The translations under genes and the position numbers were made by a program. From positions 82,001 to 146,000 of the forward strand of contig NC_083517.1 of assembly GCF_032362555.1 (NCBI RefSeq): DNA of 64,000 nucleotides, read 5' to 3'. The notes beneath the pieces were generated by a model. It ran no database searches, was not told the DNA's origin, and worked only from the letters and a program-made list of their open reading frames with translations. Origin of the DNA: Amyelois transitella (lineage: Eukaryota; Arthropoda; Insecta; Lepidoptera; Pyralidae). Numbering within the stretch: position 1 is the first letter of the stretch; every line of letters starts with the position of its first letter. This document shows positions 21,701 to 31,769 of the stretch, piece after piece.

Positions 21701-24700
21701 GTTCAACCTATTTATGGATAGTTGTTTGACAGATTTGAAAGAGTCTGAAAGTGGATTAAGGATTAATGAGTTACTCGTCAAATGTCTGCTCTATGCAGAC
21801 GATCAGGTTATACTGGCGTCATCAGCAGAAGAGTTACAGGAGATGGTAAACTGTATGCATGAAGCTTTAAAAGGGAAAGGAATAAAAGTGAACGTAAGTA
21901 AAACTAAAACACTGGTTTTTGAAATGGAAAAAGAAATGACAGTGTGGCGACATCTCTACGCCACTCGTCACAACATACAATCAGCACATAACCAGATAAG
22001 GCACACTATAAGATAAAGTTTAGAGATTAAGTTAGATAGCAAAACGCACGTCCTTTATAAGTATATAAGCAACCGATATATGTAAAATAGACACACTTTA
22101 AACCATTACGTGTTTCACTACATCTCCTTGCCGGACCATCGGCAAATTGGTGACCCCGACGAACAGCAAGCAACTGACCAAGAAGAAAATTCGTCAAAAC
22201 AAAATGTACACCTCGGCACAATCACCCTGCAAATCAAGCAACAACGCACAAGAAACCTTCACACCTTCTACGTAAGATGCGAGTGCTGAGTAAGGAAAAA
22301 ATCGGCGACGACACCATAAAACTCCTATGGTTGAGACTTTTACCGCCATCCGTAACCACGGTCCTGGCTGTCACAGAAAACATGGACGTCAACAAAATGA
22401 GCGAGATCGCCGACAAAATATTAGCAAACTCACAGATTACAGAAGTATCAGCCGTGAATCAAAACAAAACAAATGACGACACAATGACGTGCATATTAGC
22501 GCAATTGGCAAATATGCGAGTAGAACTGAATGCAATTCAGCAAGGTCATCGACGCAGCGGTCAAGATTATTACAATCGTCAGCATTATCCATTAAGGTCA
22601 AGACCAAGAACAAACAGTCGGGAAAGAAGACACCTTTGACCGACGTGATTGGAAGCAACCTTCTCCATCATCATCAACTCCAATCCTCAGCATCACTCCT
22701 CACTCTGCAAGCAGTCTCACAGCAAGCCAGCAACTGGGTATCGCAGCAGGTCCATCGCAGCCGACTCACCGAGCTTCCTGGTCCTGTCTCCACCCGCACT
22801 CACTCTCATCGACTTCGGCGACCGACGCATCTACCGCAGCCCACGCCTGGATCTCTTCGACGGCCGCTCTTCTCTCCAGCGTGGCAGCTCTGCACGATTT
22901 CTCCCGGCGCCAACAAGTCGACTTCGCTCTCTACTGTCTCGACTCACCGCAGACTACGAGCAACGCAACGGCTCACTCCTGACTCACTAGGACTTCGAGC
23001 AACTTCCGACTCACTGGAAGACAACTGGCACTTGCAAGCTACAACTGAAGCACAGATTGCACAGCAAGATCAAGACTTCAGACCTCCGGTCTTGGGGGGG
23101 AGTACTGTGGCGACATCTCTACGCCACTCGTCACAACATACAATCAGCACATAACCAGATAAGGCACACTATAAGATAAAGTTTAGAGATTAAGTTAGAT
23201 AGCAAAACGCACGTCCTTTATAAGTATATAAGCAACCGATATATGTAAAATAGACACACTTTAAACCATTACGTGTTTCACTACATCTCCTTGCCGGACC
23301 ATCGGCAAAGACAGCATGTAATATTTTGATTGGAGGAGAAAAAGTTGAGCAAGTGAAAGAGTTTGTATATCTAGGATCAAAGTTTACATCAGATGGCAAG
23401 TATGATAGTGATATTGAAAGGAGAGTGAACGCGGGGAACATGGTGAATGGAGCTTTGCATGCCTTTATGAGCAGTCAGAAACTATCCGAAAAGGTTCGAC
23501 TGGCTGTGCACAGGGGCGTGTTGGTCCCGACATTAATGTATGGGAGTGAAAGTTGGGTATGGCAAAAGAAGCATGAAAGCAGAATAAATGCAGTGGAAAT
23601 GAGAGCGTTAAGGAGTATGATGGGTGTGAAATTGAGTGACAGGGTAAGGAACAGTGTGATAAGGGAATGTTGTGATGTGAAAGAAGATGTAGTTACAGGA
23701 ATAGAAAAGGGTATGTTAAGATGGTTCGGTCATGTGGAGAGGATGAATGAAAGCAGGTTGACTAAGCAGATATACATGGAGAGTGTGGAGGGAAAGGTCG
23801 GAGTGGGAAGACCTAGACGAACGTATCTTGATCAAATTAAGGACGTCCTGGTAAAGGGTCAGGTCAAAAGTACCCGAAACCGCCGAGCTTGTATGAAGAG
23901 AGTTATGAATTTGGATGAAGCGAAGGAAGTATGCAGATATCGTGACAAGTGGAAAGATGTAGTCTCTGCCTACCCCTCCGGGAAAGAGGCGTGATTTTAT
24001 GTATGTATGTATGTACATTAATAACTCAGAGCAAACCTTAAGAGTGTGCGCTTGTCAGGCCCCGCCTGGGCCCGGCGCTGCAGCGCGTGCTGGGCGTGGG
24101 CGCGCTGTGGTTCGCGCTGGCGGCCGTCAACGCCTGGCTGCGGCTGGCGCGCCGCGCGGGCGGCTCCAACCGCCTGCTGCTGCTCTCCGAGGCGCCGCTG
24201 TCGCTGCTGGACAGCGCCATCTGCTGGTGGGGCTTCGTGTCTCTGGCGCACACCATGCGGACGCTGCAGCTGCGCAGGTCACTCACTATAGCTCCCTCCA
24301 ACCGCCTGCTGCTGCTCTCCGAGGCGCCGCTGTCGCTGCTGGACAGCGCCATCTGCTGGTGGGGCTTCGTGTCTCTGGCGCACACCATGCGGACGCTGCA
24401 GCTGCGCAGGTCACTCACTATAGCTCCCTCCAACCGCCTGCTGCTGCTCTCCGAGGCGCCGCTGTCGCTGCTGGACAGCGCCATCTGCTGGTGGGGCTTC
24501 GTGTCTCTGGCGCACACCATGCGGACGCTGCAGCTGCGCAGGTCACTCACTATAGCTCCCTCCAACCGCCTGCTGCTGCTCTCCGAGGCGCCGCTGTCGC
24601 TGCTGGACAGCGCCATCTGCTGGTGGGGCTTCGTGTCTCTGGCGCACACCATGCGGACGCTGCAGCTGCGCAGGTCACTCACTATAGCTCCCTCCAACCG

Positions 24701-27700
24701 CCTGCTGCTGCTCTCCGAGGCGCTGTCGCTAACCATCGTAGACCAAACAACGAGAAGAACAGTTTCAGACTTCCACAACATACATACTGCGTGTAATCAC
24801 GCTAGTAATCACTTATTTACGGGACATATAAAAGTCTCAAAAATACTGTGAGGCTGAATGGCTTGATGATGGATTTGAGATTTAAATAGTAGTGACAGAT
24901 TGCTGACCCATGCCTTAAAGAAAAGTTCCAGGTTTGTTATCCCCACCTTCGATTGACTCTTACAATCTGCACGACAAGAGAACAGCTGCACCCCTATGTT
25001 CATTCTGCGCACCAGAGCATAGGAGCTATAATAAAGTTGTCCGCTTGCAGAAACGCGATAAAGCTGACGCTGTACCGCCACTTCACGAACACGCTGATCT
25101 TCGCCGTCATCTCGTCGGTGGTGTTCATGCTCTACTCCATCAAGTCCTACAGGGTGCTCGACTGCATCCGCGTGAGTCTCGTTTTGTTTCCCTAACACAC
25201 TGTAGCTAAGCATAAATGTCGATGTCTCTTGAGACACTTCTCGATGTGTCCTTAGACACTTTGACACTTCTCGAAATCTCATTAGACATCGTGTCACTTG
25301 GCGATGTCTCTTGAGACACTTCTCGATGTGTCCTTAGACACTCGGACACTTCTCGAAATCTCATTAGACATCGTGTCACTTGGCGATGTCTCTTGAGACA
25401 CTTCTCGATGTGTCCTTAGACACTCGGACACTTCTCGAAATCTCATTAGACATCGTGTCACTTGGCGATGTCTCTTGAGACACTTCTCGATGTGTCCTTA
25501 GACACTCGGACACTTCTCGAAATCTCATTAGACATCGTGTCACTTGGCGATGTCTCTTGAGACACTTCTCGATGTGTCCTTAGACACTCGGACACTTCTC
25601 GAAATCTCATTAGACATCGTGTCACTTGGCGATGTCTCTTGAGACACTTCTCGATGTGTCCTTAGACACTCGGACACTTCTCGAAATCTCATTAGACATC
25701 GTGTCACTTGGCGATGTCTCTTGAGACACTTCTCGATGTGTCCTTAGACACTCGGACACTTCTCGAAATCTCATTAGACATCGTGTCACTTGGCGATGTC
25801 TCTTGAGACACTTCTCGATGTGTCCTTAGACACTCGGACACTTCTCGAAATCTCATTAGACATCGTGTCACTTGGCGATGTCTCATGAGACACTTCTCGA
25901 TGTGTCCTTAGACACTCGGACACTTCTCGAAATCTCATTAGACATCGTGTCACTTGGCGATGTCTCATGAGACACTTCTCGATGTGTCCTTAGACACTCG
26001 GACACTTCTCGAAATCTCATTAGACATCGTGTCACTTGGCGATGTCTCATGAGACACTTCTCGATGTGTCCTTAGACACTCGGACACTTCTCGAAATCTC
26101 ATTAGACATCGTGCCACGTGTCAATGTCTCTTGAGACACTTCTCGAAATCTCATTAGACATCGTGTCACTTGGCGATGTCTCTTGAGACACTTCTCGATG
26201 TGTCCTTAGACACTCGGACACTTCTCGAAATCTCATTAGACATCGTGTCACTTGTCGATGTCTCTTGAGACACTTCTCGAAATCTCATTAGACATCGTGT
26301 CACTTGTCGATGTCTCTTGAGACACTTCTCGAAATCTCATTAGACATCGTGTCACTTGGCGATGTCTCTTGAGACACTTCTCGATGTGTCCTTAGACACT
26401 CGGACACTTCTCGAAATCTCATTAGACATCGTGTCACTTGGCGATGTCTCATGAGACACTTCTCGATGTGTCCTTAGACACTCGGACACTTCTCGAAATC
26501 TCATTAGACATCGTGTCACTTGTCGATGTCTCTTGAGACACTTCTCGAAATCTCATTAGACATCGTGTCACTTGGCGATGTCTCATGAGACAATTCTCGA
26601 TGTCTCATGAGACACTTCTCGATGTGTCCTTAGACACTCGGACACTTCTCGAAATCTCATTAGACATCGTGCCACGTGTCAATGTCTCTTGAGACACTTC
26701 TCGAAATCTCATTAGACATCGTGTCACTTGGCGATGTCTCTTGAGACACTTCTCGATGTGTCCTTAGACACTCGGACACTTCTCGAAATCTCATTAGACA
26801 TCGTGTCACTTGGCGATGTCTCATGAGACACTTCTCGATGTGTCCTTAGACACTCGGACACTTCTCGAAATCTCATTAGACATCGTGCCACGTGTCAATG
26901 TCTCTTGAGACACTTCTCGGAATCTCATTAGACATCGTGTCACTTGGCGATGTCTCTTGAGACACTTCTCGATGTGTCCTTAGACACTCGGACACTTCTC
27001 GAAATCTCATTAGACATCGTGTCACTTGGCGATGTCTCATGAGACACTTCTCGATGTGTCCTTAGACACTCGGACACTTCTCGAAATCTCATTAGACATC
27101 GTGTCACTTGTCGATGTCTCTTGAGACACTTCTCGAAATCTCATTAGACATCGTGTCACTTGGCGATGTCTCATGAGACAATTCTCGATGTCTCATGAGA
27201 CACTTCTCGATGTGTCCTTAGACACTCGGACACTTCTCGAAATCTCATTAGACATCGTGCCACGTGTCAATGTCTCTTGAGACACTTCTCGAAATCTCAT
27301 TAGACATCGTGTCACTTGGCGATGTCTCTTGAGACACTTCTGGATGTGTCCTTAGACACTCGGTCACTTCTCGAAATCTCATTAGACATCGTGCCACGTG
27401 TCAATGTCTCTTGAGACACTTCTCGAAATCTCATTAGACATCGTGTCACTTGGCGATGTCTCATGAGACACTTCTCGATGTCTCATGAGACACTTCTCGA
27501 TGTGTCCTTAGACACTCGGACACTTCTCGAAATCTCATTAGACATCGTGCCACTTGTCAATGTCCCATGAGACACTTCTCGAAATCTCATTAGACATCGT
27601 GTCACTTGTCAATGTTCCTTGAGACACTTCTCGATGTGTCCTTAGACACTCGGACACTTCTCGAAATCTCATTAGACATCGTGCCACGTGTCAATGTCTC

Positions 27701-28901
27701 TTGAGACACTTCTCGAAATCTCATTAGACATCGTGTCACTTGTCGATGTCTCATGAGACACTTCTCGAAATCTCATTAGACATCGTGTCACTTGTCGATG
27801 TCTCATGAGACACTTCTCGAAATCTCATTAGACATCGTGTCACTTGGCGATGTCTCTTGAGACACTAATCGATGTGTCCTTAGACACTCGGACACTTCTC
27901 GAAATCTCATTAGACATCGTGCCACGTGTCAATGTCTCTTGAGACACTTCTCGAAATCTCATTAGACATCGTGTCACTTGTCGATGTCTCATGAGACACT
28001 TCTCGATGTGTCCTTAGACACTCGGACACTTCTCGAAATCTCATTAGACATTTGTCGATGTCTCTTTAGACCTAATTCATTAGACAGTCTTACACTTGGC
28101 GATGTCTCATTAGACGCTCGTCGGTGTCTTGTGAGATACACAGTAGTCGATACCGTGCCATGAGATGTGCGTTGTGCGCAGGAGTGGAAGCAGGTGTGGG
28201 TGGACGAGGCGTACTGGCACGTGCTGTTCGCGGGCGTGCTGGCGGCCATCATGCTGCTGTGGCGGCCCACCAACAACAACCAGCGCTACGCCTTCACGCC
28301 GCTGCTCGACAACGCCGAGGACGACGACGGTACCTACAGTACATTACCTACATGTGTACATACATAAAATCACGCAGAGACTACATCTTTCCACTTGCCA
28401 CGATCTCTGCATACTTCCTTCGCTTCATCCACATTCATTACTCTCTTCATGAAAGCTCGGCGGAAGCTAAACCTAATTCTAGATTATAATTCAACATCAT
28501 TTGATAATTGTCATATCTTTTGGTATCGTAACATTGGTTGATGTGGAATAAATTGCTTAAAACTAAGTTTACTGCCGCTTCCAAAGCGTCAGTGCCGAAG
28601 AAGCGGTAACAAGTTTCACTGCAGCATTTTTTTCAATATCGGTAACTTCGAATTAGAATACTGACTGAATTTTATTCAACCTACAGATGAAGAAGAACAA
28701 TTCGTGAACGACGCCTACGGTGTAAAAATGCGCGGCGCTTCTCAGCCGGAGAGCAAGGAGGAGGCCCGCGAGGCGGCCGCGAGCTCGCTGGAGGCCGACC
28801 TGCGCTGGGTGGAGGAGCACCTGCCCGCCAGCGCGCTGCCCCTGCTCGACTCCGACGAGGAGGTCATCAACACCAAGTTCGAGGTCTCCAAGATGCAGTA
28901 A
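15757..28901 (+). CDS. TMEM87A: TMEM87A-like GOLD-domain seven-helix Golgi protein
   Basis: TMEM87 proteins are Golgi/plasma-membrane GOST-family proteins (lumenal GOLD-like domain plus seven helices) linked to endosome-to-Golgi traffic and mechanosensitive or pH-related conductance. Exons: 15757-15849, 16935-16995, 17494-17585, 17703-17867, 18589-18744, 18917-19092, 21286-21393, 24059-24277, 25051-25171, 28182-28329, 28687-28901. All phases agree, giving 517 residues (human 555). A signal peptide covers residues 1-18 (MMVRSVFLIICLVKVSLG). The lumenal domain (about 19-180) has paired cysteines. Helices start at GYLSAAMWPLW (about 180). LARMLVIIVSLGFGIVKPRLG, SLYRHFTN-like LTLYRHFTNTLIF and LLWRPTNNNQRYAF are family blocks, as is the acidic tail with LLDSDEE. 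Exon 8 is followed by three extra in-frame tandem copies of its 3' half, each with its own donor. The normal protein needs the first donor (24278), and use of later donors would add 44 residues per copy. Confidence 0.94.
16623..16707. repeat. perfect 41-bp hairpin in TMEM87A intron 1
   Basis: Arms 16623-16663 and 16667-16707 are exact reverse complements separated by only three bases (ttt). No TIR-flanking duplication was found. Confidence 0.9.
17094..17437. repeat. tandem duplication, 172-bp period, TMEM87A intron 2
   Basis: Positions 17094-17265 and 17266-17437 are near-identical (for example gagaaatgtcatgaa(c/a)gaga), differing at a handful of bases. The second copy ends 56 bp before exon 3. 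Confidence 0.85.
18060..18330 (-). mobile_element. SINE copy, diverged, TMEM87A intron 4
   Basis: It shares gtggggtagacagaacca, ttcaaaatagtgacaggttg, acgacatccatgggaaagag and gaaccacacggcac with the (TATG)n-tailed SINE family. It has several internal changes. Confidence 0.65.
19125..19593 (+). mobile_element. MITE with TA target duplication (copy 1)
   Basis: This is a 469-bp non-coding element. The terminal inverted repeats begin CAGGGTGAC at the left and end GTCACCCTG at the right, with a further shared CAACTGCAT inside each end. It is flanked by TA at 19123-19124 and 19594-19595, the Tc1/mariner pattern. A full sister copy lies inverted at 53063-53544. It lies 32 bp inside TMEM87A intron 6. 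Confidence 0.85.
19704..20980 (-). mobile_element. mariner transposon, degenerate
   Basis: The element is about 1.28 kb with inverted ends of about 25 bp: left gcgagggtcaaactgaaag, right (reversed) caagggcgacactgaaag. A TA flanks the right end, and the left TA appears mutated. It sits in TMEM87A intron 6. The transposase pseudogene is listed separately. Confidence 0.88.
19779..20807 (-). pseudogene. mariner transposase pseudogene
   Basis: This is a former transposase of about 343 codons that would cut and paste the surrounding mariner element. It starts MNLTRENFRAMIF at 20807. The frame is then broken by an early stop near 20748 and at least one frameshift near 20165. Recognisable blocks are YVQIRTSLGIGMSRIHKILH (helix-turn-helix), LTGDESWIYCYDPETKRQSA with the first catalytic Asp, ILLHHNNASVHTARRTIDFL and YSPDLAPCDFYLFPKI with the last Asp. 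The second catalytic position is Asn where mariners have Asp (HHNN), so it would be inactive even without the frame breaks. The C-terminal WFHRMQRC is typical of mariners. Confidence 0.88.
21943..23309 (+). mobile_element. short two-LTR retroelement with identical LTRs
   Basis: LTRs of 204 bp lie at 21943-22146 and 23106-23309 and appear identical by eye. They start tgtggcgacatctctacgcc and end ccatcggcaaa. A 5-bp target duplication, gacag, occurs at 21938-21942 and 23310-23314. A primer-binding-type tggtgaccccgacg follows the 5' LTR, and a g-rich polypurine-type tract (ggtcttggggggga) precedes the 3' LTR. The 959-bp interior lacks protease, reverse transcriptase and integrase. The insertion must be recent. 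Confidence 0.9.
22277..22639 (+). pseudogene. gag-like remnant of the LTR element
   Basis: This is a 120-codon open frame inside the LTR element. TIKLLWLRLLPPSVTTVLAV and MSEIADKILANSQ resemble the capsid-region C-terminus of gypsy-type gag proteins (the 'LP..V..VLA' and 'ADKI' pattern). The rest of gag and all of pol are missing, so the element must depend on proteins supplied elsewhere. The following sequence to 23100 is rich in Ser/Pro/Arg codons in several frames without a clear product. Confidence 0.6.
24164..24730 (+). repeat. 132-bp in-frame tandem array at TMEM87A exon 8
   Basis: Copies start at 24164, 24296, 24428, 24560 and 24692. The first four are complete and appear identical, and the fifth stops after about 37 bp. 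Each unit is the last 114 bp of exon 8 (SNRLLLLSEA through LQLRR, one transmembrane helix), the donor caggtcact and the following 18 intron bases. 132 is a multiple of three, and the frame stays open through all copies. Confidence 0.95.
24845..24965 (-). mobile_element. SINE remnant
   Basis: It holds ctgaatggcttgatgatgga, gtgacagattgctgacccat and ccttcgattgactctt, a decayed core of the (TATG)n-tailed SINE, just upstream of TMEM87A exon 9. Confidence 0.5.
25211..28140. repeat. hierarchical minisatellite filling TMEM87A intron 9
   Basis: The main unit is 82 bp. About eleven such units run in register from 25211 to about 26110, then mix with shorter units to about 28030 and decay by 28140. The unit is three related subunits (22+30+30 bp), starting gatgtctcttgagacac, gatgtgtccttagacac and gaaatctcattagacatc. 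A common 52-bp variant simply lacks the middle 30-bp subunit. It ends about 40 bp before exon 10. Many variants (ttgagac/atgagac, ggcgatg/gtcgatg, gccacgtgtcaatg) are spread along the array. Confidence 0.95.
28360..28475 (-). mobile_element. LINE 3'-end fragment
   Basis: It matches the reverse complement of the LINE end at 23880-24016: acataaaatcacg, gcagagactacatctttcca, cttgccacgatctctgcata, cttccttcgcttcatccaca. It lies in TMEM87A intron 10 and lacks part of the gcctctttcccgg segment. Confidence 0.75.
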
Positions 28902-31755
28902 GGTCTCCGTTACAGAGTAAAAGGTCTAGTAGGTGCAGAAAACGGTCGCCAAAATATATGAGGAGGTCTCGTAAGATGCAGTTGCAGGGCTCCAAAATTA
29001 TTAAGAACTGTGCTAGATGCAGAGTAACAGCGGTCTCTAAAATAGAGCAAAAGTTCTCTAAAATAGATTTAGAAGTCGAAGTTACAAATGGGTCTCTAAA
29101 ATAGCGTAAAGAAGATCTACAAGATGCAGAACTTGAGCTCTTGTATAATAATGTTTGCGCTATCAATGTGACCAGTTTGTCTCCTAGCAACGCGACCACT
29201 TGCATACGTTTTGGACTTTTGGTCTCCCGAGATGCCGTAATTGTATATATATATAGTGTGTTTCTAAGTTATGTTACCACTTGTATGATATGTCTTGTAC
29301 AGTATAGCTTGCTGACTGCGAACGTGATAAGAAATGTTGGTATCAGCTCGAAAAAAATTTTTGATTTTGTACGAATATTGTTTGTTTAAGTGAGAAATGC
29401 AAAAGTTATTCAACTAAAAGTTCACTAACTCGTTTCAAAGGTCTTCGAAAAAATATTGCGTTACGAAATGTTTTCCACCTGTAAGCAAAAGGAAGTAAAC
29501 TTTTTGCTTGCGTTAGAATCGAATCTGGTTTTGGAGTCGCCTCGCACTATTAATTAGTTTGGTTAGGTTCAAGTTACCAAAATGCTGTGCAATACCCGGC
29601 CTGTAAATGGACCAAAAATAATGATCCAGATGTTTTAGTCGTAGACTTAGGAATTTTCCATCCCAATTGTATGAGGCATTGCTTACGAGGGCTCTCGAGG
29701 AATGCCTCATGCGATTGGAAAAGAATATTCCCAAATTAAAATTCAATAACATAAATATGACCCATATTTTATATCGTTATAAAAATATCATCTCCAAAAT
29801 TAGTAGTAGGTCCCCACAGGCCCTCCATACATGCCGAGGACTATTATATACAATCACAATGGGTTTGCATTCTGGTGATCACGAGTTGGCTAGTGGTCGA
29901 ATGTAGGAAACGAATAAAGATAGTGTAGACTTTTGTACTGTAATTTGAAAAACCTTGTGAAATCATGACTTTATTTATTTTACTTCCACAGAAGTAATGT
30001 TATTATTTATTAACGGTACTCTATTTATCTGTTGCAATGAAGAGAAGACAGTCGTCAAATCTACTGAAATATTTTTACACGAAGTTAATATAATTTTTAT
30101 TTAAGTGAAAATAAACTTTTATTGTAACTATTATGGTTTAAGTTATAAAAAATTAGGGTAAGGTGCGTAAAAAAAAGTTACACGCGGATGAAGTCGCCGG
30201 TTACGGCAACTGTGGTGAAGTGTTTGTAAGTGTGGGCTAATGTTATATTACGTGCATGTGTATCTTGCAATTCTTGAAACTTGGTCTTTTTACCAACGTT
30301 GTTTGTGGAGCATAGAAATATCTTGTTTTTTTTTTTCTTTGGGTAACCTCAAAGATATAAGGAGAGGGAAGTAAAATCGTAACGTTGTAGTATAACTCCT
30401 CTGAGGGGCTATTCAAGAACTTTTAAAAGGCATAGTCTACGCCAGAGTAGATGTCTATGACGCGCGGGATTCACATATTAATACCTAAGAGTTCATGAGC
30501 ATTCATTATTATTGAAAAATTAAACTAGCACCGAATAATTGCCGTATCATTTCTCACAGGCACCTTGTATCTTCTCTCTACATTTTGGGTTCGGTTCGGC
30601 GGAGCCCTACCCTAATGACAGATTCTGCCATAATAAAGTTGTGAGTAGCTCAGATTGGATGGATGTTAGCTTGTTTCTCGCTCAAACCTTGTATTTAATG
30701 ACTGTGAAGCTTCTTATTGGTGATATTTTGTAATTGAGGACTATAGTCGTATTGTGAACATTATTTTGGTGATAAACTATTATGTAATTCACAGATTTAG
30801 CCTTTATTGTATTATTTTAACTTTTAGGTATGTAATGTCACGTCTGTAATACGATTATTTTGTAAAACCGTTTTATTTTGAAGGTTAATTAGTGGTATGC
30901 AAAAATCAGTAAGTACTTAAAATTTATATCTGTGAAACCAAAAACTTTGTTAACCTACTTTTAAGAAGAAGGTTCTAATTTCTTTGACATTTTTTTAAAA
31001 TTTTATATCCGATGGAGAGTTAAGGTCTATGTACACTGGGCGGGATGTAGAGGATTTAAATTTTTCAATTAATCCGACTACAATGTCTATGAGTAGAAAA
31101 TAAAAATTAATATTCTTATAAGCCGGTCTTGATAGCTATAGACAAAAGGTAAATATGACTTACGAATTAAATCGATTCATACACTGTAATTATTTTGAAA
31201 ACTAGAAAAAGATGAAATTTTAGGAGGCGAATGGGTGTTGCCATTTGCTGTAAGAATCGAGTCACTTAGACTTTCTCTTTATTTAAAAATAACAATCTGC
31301 TGTTCAGCCTTGGTGTGCATAGGTTTTTGCTAACATGTTTGTGAGTGACACTGCCACGTACAAAATGTATTGTATAGAGCCGCGCTGATTGCTAAACACG
31401 CTTCACGTATCGTAATACGGTATGCAAACCACTAAATACTATGTAAACACTATACCTACTTACTAATTCGTAAATTAGCCCACTAGGTCCGGTATAGGTA
31501 ACGCCTTTGATTATACCGTTACCAAATGTATCTTATAGGTCTTTCAGGCGTATCCAGCAATGAGCGTGTTAAGTATTACCAAATATATGTATTGTAATGT
31601 AAATCTGTTTTAATGTTTTATCTACAGATGAGGATAAGTGCAGTTAGGAGCACATTTAGTCATTTAGCCTTTTTGAAACAGCATGTGCTCTCAACTGCAC
31701 ATTTGGAAGGATGTTGTTAAAACAAATACAGAAATAAAATGAGCTATCCACTTAA
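28902..31755 (+). other. TMEM87A 3' UTR and downstream
   Basis: No further coding sequence is seen. The first 220 bases are a degenerate repeat of the stop region ('ggtctc.aagatgcag' words). Candidate poly(A) signals are AATAAA near 30110 and at 31733-31738. The latter faces the ELMO signal at 31764-31769. Near 30180, a cgcggatgaagtcgccggtt scrap resembles common retroelement ends. Confidence 0.5.
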
Positions 31756-31769
31756 ATATTTGTTTTATT
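31733..31769. terminator. facing poly(A) signals of TMEM87A and ELMO
   Basis: AATAAA on plus (31733-31738) and TTTATT (31764-31769, AATAAA on minus) sit 25 bp apart between the two convergent genes. Confidence 0.5.

Larger units (their letters stand above)
21660..24016 (+). mobile_element. 5'-truncated non-LTR retrotransposon (LINE) with nested LTR element
   Basis: The reverse transcriptase C-terminal part reads GVRQGCVASPWLFN and then the catalytic YADDQVIL, interrupted at 21942 by an LTR element and resuming at 23315. The downstream part reads VKEFVYLGSKFTSDGK, MYGSESWVWQKKHESRINAV, MLRWFGHVERM and GRPRRTYLDQI, ending at SAYPSGKEA and a stop at 23994. A (TATG)n tail ends at 24016. Nucleotides join cleanly across the insertion, so the LINE was intact over this part when hit. 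It is 5'-truncated, as LINEs usually are. The tail ends 42 bp before TMEM87A exon 8. The clade was not assigned. Confidence 0.85.

Noticed and set aside
22489-23154. Ser/Arg-rich 221-codon frame inside the LTR element as a protein-coding gene
   Set aside because: Low-complexity composition, overlaps the 3' LTR and lacks retroviral-type motifs. It is probably non-coding filler.
24038-24781. Long antisense open frame across the TMEM87A exon 8 array (247 codons)
   Set aside because: It is a shadow of GC-rich repeated coding sequence on the plus strand. The repeat length being a multiple of three keeps it open.
25704-25968. Minus-strand open frames rich in Arg/Ser inside the minisatellite
   Set aside because: 82 is not a multiple of three and the frames are by-products of the repeat, with no exon context.
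25211-28140. Regular repeat with spacer-like variation resembling a CRISPR array
   Set aside because: The whole unit is repeated, with no unique spacers, and it lies in an intron of an animal gene.
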